Shown here piece by piece: positions 35,031 through 43,442 of a DNA stretch of 64,000 nucleotides. Location: positions 620,001 through 684,000 of the forward strand of contig NZ_JASZYE010000003.1 of assembly GCF_030317145.1 (NCBI RefSeq). Reading direction: 5' to 3'. The notes below the pieces were generated by a model. It worked only from the letters and a program-made list of their open reading frames with translations, was not told the DNA's origin and ran no database searches. The stretch is from Variovorax flavidus. Its GTDB lineage: Bacteria; Pseudomonadota; Gammaproteobacteria; Burkholderiales; Burkholderiaceae_C. The stretch's first letter is position 1, and every line of letters begins with the position of its first letter. The position numbers and the translations under genes were made by a program.

Positions 35031-36026
35031 ATGCCGCCCCCTGCCGCACCGGCCCTTTCGCAAACCGTGCCGCGTGCTCCAGGCACGTCAGCAGCCCCCA
35101 CCACCCCGCGCTACGTCGCGCTGGCCGGACCCACCGCATCCGGCAAGACCGCAGCCGCCTTGGCCATCGCCCGCGCGCGGCCAGTCGAGATCGTCAGCGT
35201 CGATTCGGCGCTGGTCTATCGCGGCATGGACATCGGCACCGCCAAGCCCACGCCCGAAGAACGCGCCGAAGTCCCGCACCACCTCATCGACATCCGCGAT
35301 CCGAGCGAGACCTACAGCGCCGCCGCGTTCGTGCAGGACGCGAAGCGACTGATCGGCGAGATCACCGCGCGTGGCCGGCTGCCGCTGCTGGTGGGCGGCA
35401 CGATGCTCTACTTCAAGGCGCTGGCCGATGGCATCGATGCCATGCCGGCAGCCGATCCCGAAGTGCGCAGGCAGCTCGAAGCCGACGCTGCTGCACTGGG
35501 CTGGCCCGCGATGCACGCTCGCCTCGCGGAAGTCGATGCCGTCACTGCAGCACGCCTGGCACCCAACGACAGCCAGCGCGTCCAGCGTGCGCTCGAGGTC
35601 TGGCACAGCAGCGGGCGGCCGTTGTCGAGCTTTCACGCGGCAGGCGCCGCCGACGATGGCTGGCAGGCCACCGCGCTCCTGTCGCTCGAACCGACCGACC
35701 GGGCCTGGCTGCACGAACGCATTGCCGCGCGCTTCGACGCGATGCTGTCAGGCGGCTTCATCGCCGAGGTGCAGGCTCTGCGCGCAAGGGGCGATCTGGT
35801 CGCGGATCTGCCGTCGATGCGCTGCGTCGGCTACCGCCAGACCTGGGAAGCGCTCGACGGCACCTGGCCCATCACCGAGTTGCGCGAGCGCGGCATCGCA
35901 GCCACGCGCCAGCTGGCGAAGCGCCAGATCACCTGGCTGCGCAGCATGCCGCAGCGCCGCGTGATCGCCGCCGAGGCACCAGACGCCATCGAGCAGGTCG
36001 TGCGACAGGTCGTCGAGATCGCATGA
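35031..36026 (+). CDS. miaA: tRNA dimethylallyltransferase
   Basis: Transfers the dimethylallyl group to A37 of tRNAs that read UNN codons. It is 331 residues. The P-loop GPTASGKT is at about 33-40, then VDSALVYRGMDIGTAKP, HHLIDIRDPSETYSAA and the VGGTMLYFKAL substrate loop. RCVGYRQTWEAL comes near the C-terminus. The first 25 residues are a low-complexity Pro/Ala extension, so the true start may be a little further in. Its stop overlaps the next gene's ATG by 4 nt. Confidence 0.94.
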   Translation: MPPPAAPALSQTVPRAPGTSAAPTTPRYVALAGPTASGKTAAALAIARARPVEIVSVDSALVYRGMDIGTAKPTPEERAEVPHHLIDIRDPSETYSAAAFVQDAKRLIGEITARGRLPLLVGGTMLYFKALADGIDAMPAADPEVRRQLEADAAALGWPAMHARLAEVDAVTAARLAPNDSQRVQRALEVWHSSGRPLSSFHAAGAADDGWQATALLSLEPTDRAWLHERIAARFDAMLSGGFIAEVQALRARGDLVADLPSMRCVGYRQTWEALDGTWPITELRERGIAATRQLAKRQITWLRSMPQRRVIAAEAPDAIEQVVRQVVEIA

Positions 36027-36679
36027 CGCTGCACATCACGGATCTGGACAAGCACTACGGCGAGGTGCCGGTGTTCGAGCACGTGTCGCTCGACGTCGCG
36101 GCCGGCGAATTCGTCGCGATCGTCGGCGAGTCGGGCGTCGGCAAATCGACGCTGCTCAACTGCATGGCCGGCCTCGACAGCTGGAACGCCGGGACGGTCG
36201 TTCACGACGGTGTCGACATCGGCGCACTCGACGCCGAGGCGCGAGCGCTTTGGCGCCGCAAGCACGTCGGCTTCGTGTTTCAGGCTTTTCATGTGCTGCC
36301 GCATCTGGATGTCGCGCAGAACGTCGGGCTGCCCCTGTTGCTGCTCGGCCAACGCGGCCCGGCCAGCGATGCGCGGGTGACGCAGATGCTCGACGCGGTC
36401 GGTCTTGCGGGATTGGGTAGGCGACTTCCCCAGGAACTCAGCGGAGGCCAGTTGCAGCGCGTGGCCATCGCGCGCGCATTGGTGCACCGCCCGTCACTGC
36501 TGCTGGCCGATGAGCCGACGGGCAATCTCGACCCGAGCACCGCCGCCCGCGTGATGGACGTCCTGATTGCACAGACGCGCGAACATGGCGCGTCGCTGGT
36601 GCTGGTCACGCATTCGGAGGCAGCCGCAGCGCGCGCCGATCGGGAGCTTCACCTCAGTGCGGAAGGAATCAAGGCCTAG
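36023..36679 (+). CDS. ABC transporter ATP-binding protein (LolD/YbbA/AttE-like)
   Basis: A 218-residue nucleotide-binding subunit for an FtsX-type exporter. Walker A GESGVGKST is at 35-43, the signature LSGGQLQRVAIARA is present, and Walker B is LLLADEPTGNLD, whose GNLD ending is typical of the MacB/LolD group. Its likely permease partner is the 854-residue FtsX protein at 40839 and not an adjacent gene. It is coupled to miaA upstream by ATGA. Its TAG stop shares the CTAG with the convergent PLP-lyase gene. Confidence 0.88.
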   Translation: MTLHITDLDKHYGEVPVFEHVSLDVAAGEFVAIVGESGVGKSTLLNCMAGLDSWNAGTVVHDGVDIGALDAEARALWRRKHVGFVFQAFHVLPHLDVAQNVGLPLLLLGQRGPASDARVTQMLDAVGLAGLGRRLPQELSGGQLQRVAIARALVHRPSLLLADEPTGNLDPSTAARVMDVLIAQTREHGASLVLVTHSEAAAARADRELHLSAEGIKA

Positions 36680-37644
36680 GCGGCTCCTGCCACGAGCGCG
36701 GCAAAGCGCCCCAGGTCGACGTTGCCGCCACTGATGACCACGCCGACGCGCGCTCCGCGAATCGCTTCGCCTGCGGCACAGGCGCCCGCGAACGCGAGGC
36801 AACCGGTGGGCTCGACCACCATCTTCATGCGCTCGGCAAAGAAGCGCATCGAATCGACCAGTTGCGCATCGCTCACCGTGACGATGTCGTTCACGTCGCG
36901 CCGGATGATGCCGAAGGTGTATTCGCCCAGATGCTGGGTCTGCGCGCCGTCGGCGATGGTCTTCGGTGTTTCGATATGGACGATGTGGCCCGCGCGAAGC
37001 GATTGCTGGCCATCGTTGCCGGCTTCGGGCTCGACACCATAGATCTTGCAGTCGGGCGACAGGGCGCGAGCCGACAGCGCCGAACCGCTCGTCAAGCCGC
37101 CGCCGCCGAGGCAGATATAGAGCACGTCGAGCGCACCCGCTTCTTCGATCAGTTCCTTCACTGCCGTGCCCTGCCCCGCAATCACATCAGGATGGTCGTA
37201 GGGCGGGATCAGCGTCATGCCGCGCTCCTGCGCCAACCGGCGGGTGAGCGCTTCGCGGTCTTCGGTGAAGCGGTCGAATTGAACCACCTCGGCACCGTAG
37301 CCGCGGGTCGCGGCGAGCTTGGCTGCAGGCGCGTCATTGGGCATCACGATCACGGCCGGCATGCCGAGGATGCTGGCCGCGAGCGCGATGGCCTGCGCGT
37401 GGTTGCCCGACGAAAAGGCGATCACACCGGCCTTGCGCTGCGCCGCGTCGAATTTCGACAGCGCATTGAACGCACCGCGAAACTTGAAGGCGCCCATGCG
37501 CTGGAAGTTCTCGCACTTGAAGAAAAATTGCGCACCCCAGCGGGCGTCCGCGGTCCGGGATCGCAGCACCGGCGTTCGGTGGGCATGGCCGTCGAGCCGC
37601 TCGGCCGCGGCGATCACGTCGTCGTAGGTGGGAAGTGTCGTCAT
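36676..37644 (-). CDS. PLP-dependent hydroxy-amino-acid ammonia-lyase (threonine dehydratase-like)
   Basis: A 322-residue fold-type II PLP enzyme without a regulatory ACT domain. K54 in GAFKFRGAFNAL is the Schiff-base lysine, SSGNHAQAIA holds the substrate carboxylate and CLGGGGLTSG binds the PLP phosphate. The size and motifs fit threo-3-hydroxyaspartate ammonia-lyase, serine racemase or catabolic threonine/serine dehydratase; these cannot be told apart by eye. The GGAGG upstream of the ATG is rather far (12 nt). Confidence 0.88.
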   Translation of the reverse strand: MTTLPTYDDVIAAAERLDGHAHRTPVLRSRTADARWGAQFFFKCENFQRMGAFKFRGAFNALSKFDAAQRKAGVIAFSSGNHAQAIALAASILGMPAVIVMPNDAPAAKLAATRGYGAEVVQFDRFTEDREALTRRLAQERGMTLIPPYDHPDVIAGQGTAVKELIEEAGALDVLYICLGGGGLTSGSALSARALSPDCKIYGVEPEAGNDGQQSLRAGHIVHIETPKTIADGAQTQHLGEYTFGIIRRDVNDIVTVSDAQLVDSMRFFAERMKMVVEPTGCLAFAGACAAGEAIRGARVGVVISGGNVDLGRFAALVAGAA

Positions 37645-37765
37645 GAGCAGAGCTTACCTCCGCATCGATAAAAGTCTTCCGGATCGACCTGTCGAAATGA
37701 CCGCTTGCGCATCGTCATTGCTGTGAGCGATCCTGCTCGGTGTTTTCTCTCTTCGTGGAGGTTCC

Positions 37766-38122
37766 ATGCAGTACATGTTGATGTTCTACCAGCCCCAGTC
37801 GGAATTCGACCAGCGGGATGAGGCGGCCGCGCAGGCCTACCGGGCGGGCTGGATGGCCTATGTGGGCGCGGCGCGCCAGTCCGGCATCGTGCAGAACGGC
37901 CACGGCCTGCACCCGCCGATGACCGGCACCACGCTGCGCGTGCGCGGCGACAAGCGCCAGGTACAGGACGGCCCCTTTGCCGATACCAAGGAGCAACTCG
38001 GCGGCTACTTCGTCATCGATGTGGCGGACCTCGACACCGCTCTCGAGTGGGCGGCCCGCGCGCCCTGCGCCAGCACAGGTGGCGTGGAGGTACGGCCAGT
38101 CTTCAGCACGCCCGACATGTGA
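37766..38122 (+). CDS. YCII/DGPF-domain protein
   Basis: A 118-residue YCII-related protein with the DGPF signature (VQDGPFADTKEQLGGYF, from about residue 66) and a C-terminal dimerisation strand. Such proteins are the standard genomic partners of ECF42 sigma factors, and the sigma gene indeed follows with a 4-nt overlap (GTGA). The molecular role of DGPF proteins is not established. GGAGG precedes the ATG. Confidence 0.88.
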   Translation: MQYMLMFYQPQSEFDQRDEAAAQAYRAGWMAYVGAARQSGIVQNGHGLHPPMTGTTLRVRGDKRQVQDGPFADTKEQLGGYFVIDVADLDTALEWAARAPCASTGGVEVRPVFSTPDM

Positions 38123-39360
38123 CCGGTCCGGCCGTCCAGGAGGCACGCGCGGCCGCGGAGAAGGCCGCCCGCCAGTCGTACGGGCGGCTGGTGGCCATTC
38201 TTTCGGCACGCACGCGCGACATTGCGGCGTCGGAGGATGCGCTCGCCGATGCCTTCGCGCGCGCGCTGGAGCGATGGCCGGTGGACGGCGTGCCCGACCG
38301 ACCCGAAGCCTGGCTGCTGAGCGTCGCGAGAAACCGCACGCTGGACGCCTGGCGCCACACCCGTGTGCAGGACGAGGCTGCGCAGACTCTGCTGCTCCTG
38401 GCCGATGAAGTCGGCGCCGATGCCGTTGGCGGCGATGCCGTACCGGACGAACGCCTTCGCCTGCTCTTCGTCTGCGCGCACCCGGCCATCGATGCGGCGG
38501 CGCGCGCGCCGCTGATGCTGCAGACCGTGCTGGGGCTGGATGCCGTCCGCATGGCCGGCGCCTTCCTCGTCGCGCCGGCCACCCTCGGGCAGCGGCTGGT
38601 ACGGGCCAAGGCGCGCATCCGCGCCGCGGGCATTCCTTTCGAGTTCCCGCGCGCCAGCGATCTGCCGCAGCGGCTGCAGGACGTACTCGACGGCATCTAC
38701 GCCGCGTACGGCACCGGCTGGGACGAGGTCGACGGTGCCGATGCCACGCAGCGCGGCCTCACGGCCGAGGCGATCGACCTGTGCCGCATCCTTTGCGGGC
38801 TGATGCCGGGCGAACCCGAGCCGCTGGGTCTGCTCGCGCTGATGCTGTTCTGCGAAAGCCGTGCAACGGCCCGGCGCAGCGATGCGGGTGCCTACGTACC
38901 CCTCGACGAGCAGGACATCCAGCGTTGGAATACGCCGCTGCGCGAAGAGGCCGAGCAGGCGCTGCAGCATGCGGCGGCCATGAACGCCGTAGGCGCCTAT
39001 CAGATGGAAGCGGCCATCCAGTCGGCCCACTGTGCGCGGCGCCTCGGTGCGCAGGTGCCGCCGCACGCGGTGGTCGCGCTCTACGACGGCTTGATCGCGC
39101 TACGCCCGAGCATCGGCGCGAGAGTCGGACGCGCGTGTGCGCTCGCAACGGCCGACGGGCCGGCCGAAGGCCTGCGCGCGCTCGATGCCTTCGCTTCTGA
39201 CGAAATCGCCAACTACCAGCCCTATTGGGCTGCACGCGCGCACTTGCTGACCCGCACCGACGACCGCGTGGCTGCCCAGCAGGCATATGCCCGTGCGGCG
39301 GGGCTCAGTACCAGCCCGGCGGTGCGCGCCTACCTCGCCCTGGCGTCCGGCCGAACTTGA
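38119..39360 (+). CDS. ECF42-type RNA polymerase sigma factor with TPR-like C-terminal extension
   Basis: A 413-residue sigma-70-family protein. Region 2 covers about 15-85 (SEDALADAFARALERWP, PEAWLLSVARNRTLDAWR). The ECF region 4 follows around 120-165 (LGLDAVRMAGAFLVAPATLGQRLVRAKARIR). A long helical extension to the C-terminus looks TPR-like, as in the ECF42 group. ECF42 proteins lack a classical anti-sigma factor, and the extension is thought to control them. The start is a GTG overlapping the YCII gene's stop. Confidence 0.87.
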   Translation: MTGPAVQEARAAAEKAARQSYGRLVAILSARTRDIAASEDALADAFARALERWPVDGVPDRPEAWLLSVARNRTLDAWRHTRVQDEAAQTLLLLADEVGADAVGGDAVPDERLRLLFVCAHPAIDAAARAPLMLQTVLGLDAVRMAGAFLVAPATLGQRLVRAKARIRAAGIPFEFPRASDLPQRLQDVLDGIYAAYGTGWDEVDGADATQRGLTAEAIDLCRILCGLMPGEPEPLGLLALMLFCESRATARRSDAGAYVPLDEQDIQRWNTPLREEAEQALQHAAAMNAVGAYQMEAAIQSAHCARRLGAQVPPHAVVALYDGLIALRPSIGARVGRACALATADGPAEGLRALDAFASDEIANYQPYWAARAHLLTRTDDRVAAQQAYARAAGLSTSPAVRAYLALASGRT

Positions 39361-39418
39361 CCCGGCGCATCGCGCGAGCAGTCCATCCGCAAGTCAGACG
39401 CCTTTCCCGCGACAAGGT

Positions 39419-39430
39419 ATCCACGTGGAT
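39419..39430. promoter_or_regulatory. 12-bp perfect palindrome upstream of the transglycosylase gene
   Basis: ATCCACGTGGAT lies in the 188-bp gap after the sigma factor gene, where base composition shifts to lower GC. It is an operator-like symmetric site, but its role is unknown and chance is possible. Confidence 0.3.
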
Positions 39431-39548
39431 CCTGATTCGAGAAAGTACTCGATCTTCACGAGGGAATTCTCAAATTTCACCGCGCAAATCCTCCCGGCTT
39501 CGCTTCACCCTTAGCCTCCGCTGCGTCACATATCAACGGGGGAGCTTC

Positions 39549-40247
39549 TTGAGCGACGGTTTTCAAAGATGGAAGGACGGCATCGACAGGGCCAATGGCG
39601 ACTGGGATGCGTACGACGCCACGATCAAGGAAGTGGTGGCGACCTACAACGCTCATTTGCTGGGGAACGCGTGGTATCCCCAACTCAACTGGCGCGTCAT
39701 AAAAGCGATGCTTTGGGCAGAGACGGGCCCGCACGACAAGGACTGGCAAAGAAGGCCGATGCGAATCGGTGTGCCAAACGATCCCGGCCTGACCGTGTTG
39801 CTCACACGGTCAGAGGGGAGTGCCCTCGTCGTCCCACCAACCATCTTCATCACCTCCGATGCACGAACCCAGCCTCGCCAGAACATCCGGGCGGGTGTCG
39901 GGTACTTGCTCACGCGCATGGCGAACTACGACTTGGCGACGGTAATGGACCGAGACAACAGAATCTTTGATGTAACGGTTCAGCCTGGAGACAGAGGCTG
40001 GGAGTCGGTCGCCCGTCGCTGCAGGTCCACCAGTGAGGTCTTGCTAAGGCTGAACCCCGGCCACCGATACATCCATGGTGGACAGGTACTCAAGTGTCAG
40101 AAGGCGTCAATTCAACAGGTCATCACGGGCTGGAAGGCTTTTGACTACCGGACCATCGCGAGACGCTACAACGGCAACGGCGAACCCAAGGGTGACGCGA
40201 AGTACGCGGAGAAGTTCGATTACGCCATGCGGAAGATCGGCAAATGA
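39549..40247 (+). CDS. Lytic-transglycosylase-like protein with internal LysM, no signal peptide
   Basis: A 232-residue protein. Segments typical of GH23 lytic transglycosylases are visible: WRVIKAMLWAETG with E58 in the catalytic-glutamate position, NIRAGVGYLLTRM (112-124) matching the Slt NI-x2-G-x2-YL motif, and RYNGNG (206-211) near the end. A LysM peptidoglycan-binding module (141-184) sits between the last two. No secretion signal exists from the TTG start, which has a strong GGGGGAG site; the frame upstream is not hydrophobic either. This suits a type VI-type effector or an endolysin. The DNA is visibly less GC-rich than the flanks. It is coupled by ATGA to the next gene. Confidence 0.75.
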   Translation: MSDGFQRWKDGIDRANGDWDAYDATIKEVVATYNAHLLGNAWYPQLNWRVIKAMLWAETGPHDKDWQRRPMRIGVPNDPGLTVLLTRSEGSALVVPPTIFITSDARTQPRQNIRAGVGYLLTRMANYDLATVMDRDNRIFDVTVQPGDRGWESVARRCRSTSEVLLRLNPGHRYIHGGQVLKCQKASIQQVITGWKAFDYRTIARRYNGNGEPKGDAKYAEKFDYAMRKIGK

Positions 40248-40720
40248 CGGGACGCACGATCGGAGCGGCGACTGCAGGCCTTCTTTCCGTCCTCGTGCTG
40301 TACGCGAAGCCAGCCACCGCCGATGCTCCTTGCGAGGGCGCTTACAGAAGCGCGGTTCGAGGCTGCTTCGGGGGAGCCTATGTGCGCCGCGACACCATTG
40401 AATGGAATACCCCCTGGAGCGTCTGCAAGCCAACACCCTACGAGATCATCGACAGCGAGATGGAAGGCGACCAGCGCCGCGTGGTCTACATGCTCAAGAA
40501 GCCCAGCAAATCCTGTGGCTACCAGATCATCGAGATCGAGCACATGGGAGACGACTACTGGAGCGTCAACGGCTACCCGACAAGGGAAAGCTACGAGAAG
40601 AGGGATGACCACGCCTGGATAGACGCTGCGGAGGGACGCACCAGTTTGTCGTGCCCCGTTTACTTTGATAAGCCGCAGATTCGCTGCGACATTGAAGTCC
40701 CGAAAAAGACTCGACGGTGA
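40244..40720 (+). CDS. Secreted six-cysteine protein, candidate periplasmic immunity/inhibitor protein
   Basis: A 158-residue protein with a signal peptide (1-26, cleavage likely after KPATA) and six cysteines in the mature part (APCEG, RGCFGG, WSVCKP, KSCGYQ, LSCPVY, IRCDIE) that could form three disulfides. No known family is recognised. It overlaps the transglycosylase-like gene by 4 nt, so both are made together. A periplasmic partner of a signal-less cell-wall hydrolase is the layout of effector/immunity pairs. That role is inferred from context only. Confidence 0.7.
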   Translation: MTGRTIGAATAGLLSVLVLYAKPATADAPCEGAYRSAVRGCFGGAYVRRDTIEWNTPWSVCKPTPYEIIDSEMEGDQRRVVYMLKKPSKSCGYQIIEIEHMGDDYWSVNGYPTRESYEKRDDHAWIDAAEGRTSLSCPVYFDKPQIRCDIEVPKKTRR

Positions 40721-40838
40721 TGGACATCGTCAAGGGGCGCATAGGGGGTGATTTCGCGCCAAACGGCGCCGTGCGCGCGCGTCTCGCCCCGGGATCCAGC
40801 CGGCCTTGACCGACGCACATCGCGCAGAATGGGCCGGC

Positions 40839-43403
40839 ATGCATTCGCTGCTTTCAACCTTTTCATGGCAGGAATTTCGCCACCATCCGTGGCGCAACGC
40901 TGCGGCGGTCGTCGCCGTGATGCTAGGCGTCGCGCTGGCCTTTTCGGTCCAGCTCATCAACGCGTCGGCGCTCGATGAGTTCTCGAGCGCGGTGCGCTCG
41001 GTCAACGGCCAGCCCGATCTTGAACTGCGCGCGGCGCAAGGCAGCTTCGACGAGGCCGTGTTCGCCCTGGTGGCGCAGCATCCGCAAGTGACGCTGGCAA
41101 GTCCGGTGCTGGAAGTGCAAAGCCTGGCGATGGCCGGCGAGCGCCGCTTGCCGTTGCGCGTAGTCGGAGTCGATGCGCTGGTGCTGCCGTCGATCGCGCC
41201 GGCGCTGATGCCGCGGCCCGCCGAAGGGGCCGATCGGCTGGCGCTGCTGGCGCCTGGCCACGTGTTTCTCAACGCCGCCGCCCGCAACGCCTTGGGTGCA
41301 TCCGCGTCCACCGTGCAATTGCGCGTCGGTACCCAATGGCGAACCCTCAACGTCGCCGGCGAGGTCGCGGCCGGAGGCCCCGCACTCGCCGTGATGGACA
41401 TCGGCGCGGCGCAGGACCTGTTCGAGCGTGGCGGCCGGCTCACGCGCATCGACCTGCGGCTCGCGCCGGGTGCCGATCGCGCGGCCTTCATGCGCTCGCT
41501 GCGCCAGTTGCCGGGCTGGCCGGCGGGCATCCAGATCGCCGAGCCGGGCGACGCGGCGCAGCGAGTGAGCAACCTGTCACGCGCCTACCGCGTCAACCTG
41601 ACAGTGCTCGCGCTCGTGGCTCTGTTCACGGGTGCCTTCCTGGTGTTCTCGGTGCTCGCTCTCAGCGTAGCCAAGCGCGCGCAGCAGTTCGCGCTGCTGG
41701 GCGTGCTCGGCGTCACACCGCGCGAGCGGCTGCGGTTGGTGCTGGCCGAATCCATCGCGCTCGGACTGATCGGCAGCGTTGCCGGCATCGCGCTCGGCAC
41801 CGCGCTGGCGCAGTTTGCGCTGCAGGTGCTGGGCGGTGATCTCGGCGGTGGCTACTTCGAGGGCGTGGCACCGACCCTGCGATGGAGCACGAGCGCAGCA
41901 GTGCTTTATGGCGCGCTGGGCGTGCTCGCTGCGGGCGTCGGCGGCTGGTGGCCCGCGCGGGCTGCCAAAGCGCTGCCGGAGGCCCAGACGCTCAAGGGCT
42001 TGGGCGCCGCGCCGCCGCGCAGGAACGCCCATGGCATTGCGCTGCTGTTGATCGCGGCCGGCGTGGCCCTGGCGATGGCGCCCGCGGTGTTCGGCATCCC
42101 GATTGCGGCCTATCTCTCCGTCGGATTCCTGCTGGTCGGCGGCATCGCGGCGCTCCCGTGGCTCATCGCCCTGCTCTACGACCGCCTCGCGCCCCTGTTC
42201 GCGCGACGCGTGCTGCCGATGCTGGCGATCGAGCGCGCGCGACGCATGCGCGGGACTGCGGCAGTGGCCGTCAGCGGCGTGGTCGCGAGCCTCAGTCTCG
42301 CCGTTGCGCTGACGGTCATGGTGGCGAGCTTTCGGGAGTCGGTCACACACTGGCTGGATGTGGTCTTGCCGGCCGATCTCTACGTGCGCAGCGCGGCCGG
42401 CGGAAGTTCGAGCAGCGAACAGGCAAGCTTCTCGCCAAGCTTCGTGCAGTCGCTGGCGAAACTGCCGGGCGTGACGCGCACCGGCACGCTGCGCACAAGG
42501 CCCCTGCTGCTCGATCCTTCGCGGCCCGCCGTCACGCTGATTTCACGCAGCCTCGAGGAGGATGCCGGACGCTCGCTCCCCTTGCTGGGTGCGGCCTTGC
42601 CGGTGCCGGCGGGACAGATCGGCGTCTATGTCAGCGAGGCGATGGTTGAACTCTATGGCGCAAGGCCGGGCACAGTGTTCGAGCCGCTGGCGCGCGCCTG
42701 GGCCACGGGGCCGACCGTCGAACGGGCCGTGCCACCGGTCTTCTTCGTTGCGGGCGTGTGGCGGGACTACGTTCGCCAATTCGGCGCAATCACCATGGAT
42801 GCGCGAGACTTCGAGCGGCTCAGTGGCGAGCGCAACGTGAGCGACATCGCGCTCTGGCTTACGCCGGGAACGCATGCCGGCCAGGTCGAACAGGCAGTGC
42901 GCGCGCTCGCCACGCGCGAACTCGGCGCGAGCGAGCCCATTGAAATCGCCTCGGTGGGCCAGATCCGCGCCACCTCGCTGCGCATCTTCGACCGCAGCTT
43001 CGCCGTGACCTACTGGCTGCAGGCCGTCGCGATCGGCATCGGCCTGTTCGGCATCGCAGCGAGTTTCAGCGCACAGGTGCTCGCGCGCCGCAAGGAATTC
43101 GGCTTGCTCGCGCACCTGGGCTTCACCCGCGCGCAGGTGCTCGCCATCGTTGCCGGCGAAGGTGCGGCATGGACCGCGATCGGCGCGGTCGCCGGGCTGG
43201 TGCTCGGCCTGGCGGTGTCCGTGGTGCTGGTGCATGTGGTCAATCCACAAAGCTTCCACTGGACCATGGATCTGCTGGTGCCCTGGGCACGCCTCCTCGG
43301 GCTGTGCGCGGCCGTGCTGGCGGCCGGCACGATCACGGCATGGCTCGCCGGCCGCGCGGCGGCCGGGCATGACGCGGTGATGGCGGTGAAGGAAGACTGG
43401 TGA
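40839..43403 (+). CDS. FtsX/MacB-type ABC transporter permease (YbbP/AttFG-like)
   Basis: An 854-residue permease. It has an N-terminal anchor helix (NAAAVVAVMLGVALAF), a large periplasmic domain and the first FtsX domain (LALVALFTGAFLVFSVLAL to about residue 390). A middle membrane section, a second periplasmic domain and a C-terminal FtsX domain (VAIGIGLFGIAASFSAQVLA, then the last two helices) follow. Its ATPase is most likely the LolD-like protein at 36023. The ATG at 40839 is preferred over the TTG at 40806; CAGAAT lies 8 nt before it. Confidence 0.87.
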   Translation: MHSLLSTFSWQEFRHHPWRNAAAVVAVMLGVALAFSVQLINASALDEFSSAVRSVNGQPDLELRAAQGSFDEAVFALVAQHPQVTLASPVLEVQSLAMAGERRLPLRVVGVDALVLPSIAPALMPRPAEGADRLALLAPGHVFLNAAARNALGASASTVQLRVGTQWRTLNVAGEVAAGGPALAVMDIGAAQDLFERGGRLTRIDLRLAPGADRAAFMRSLRQLPGWPAGIQIAEPGDAAQRVSNLSRAYRVNLTVLALVALFTGAFLVFSVLALSVAKRAQQFALLGVLGVTPRERLRLVLAESIALGLIGSVAGIALGTALAQFALQVLGGDLGGGYFEGVAPTLRWSTSAAVLYGALGVLAAGVGGWWPARAAKALPEAQTLKGLGAAPPRRNAHGIALLLIAAGVALAMAPAVFGIPIAAYLSVGFLLVGGIAALPWLIALLYDRLAPLFARRVLPMLAIERARRMRGTAAVAVSGVVASLSLAVALTVMVASFRESVTHWLDVVLPADLYVRSAAGGSSSSEQASFSPSFVQSLAKLPGVTRTGTLRTRPLLLDPSRPAVTLISRSLEEDAGRSLPLLGAALPVPAGQIGVYVSEAMVELYGARPGTVFEPLARAWATGPTVERAVPPVFFVAGVWRDYVRQFGAITMDARDFERLSGERNVSDIALWLTPGTHAGQVEQAVRALATRELGASEPIEIASVGQIRATSLRIFDRSFAVTYWLQAVAIGIGLFGIAASFSAQVLARRKEFGLLAHLGFTRAQVLAIVAGEGAAWTAIGAVAGLVLGLAVSVVLVHVVNPQSFHWTMDLLVPWARLLGLCAAVLAAGTITAWLAGRAAAGHDAVMAVKEDW

Positions 43404-43404
43404 G

Positions 43405-43442
43405 CTGAAATCGACTCTTCATTCTTTTCAAAGAGATTTCAG
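43405..43442. terminator. Long inverted repeat between convergent genes
   Basis: CTGAAATCGACTCTT (43405-43419) pairs with AAAGAGATTTCAG (43430-43442), apart from a two-base bulge. The hairpin follows the permease stop directly and includes the last codons of the convergent hydrolase. The arms are AT-rich and no long T run follows, so termination strength is uncertain. Confidence 0.45.
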
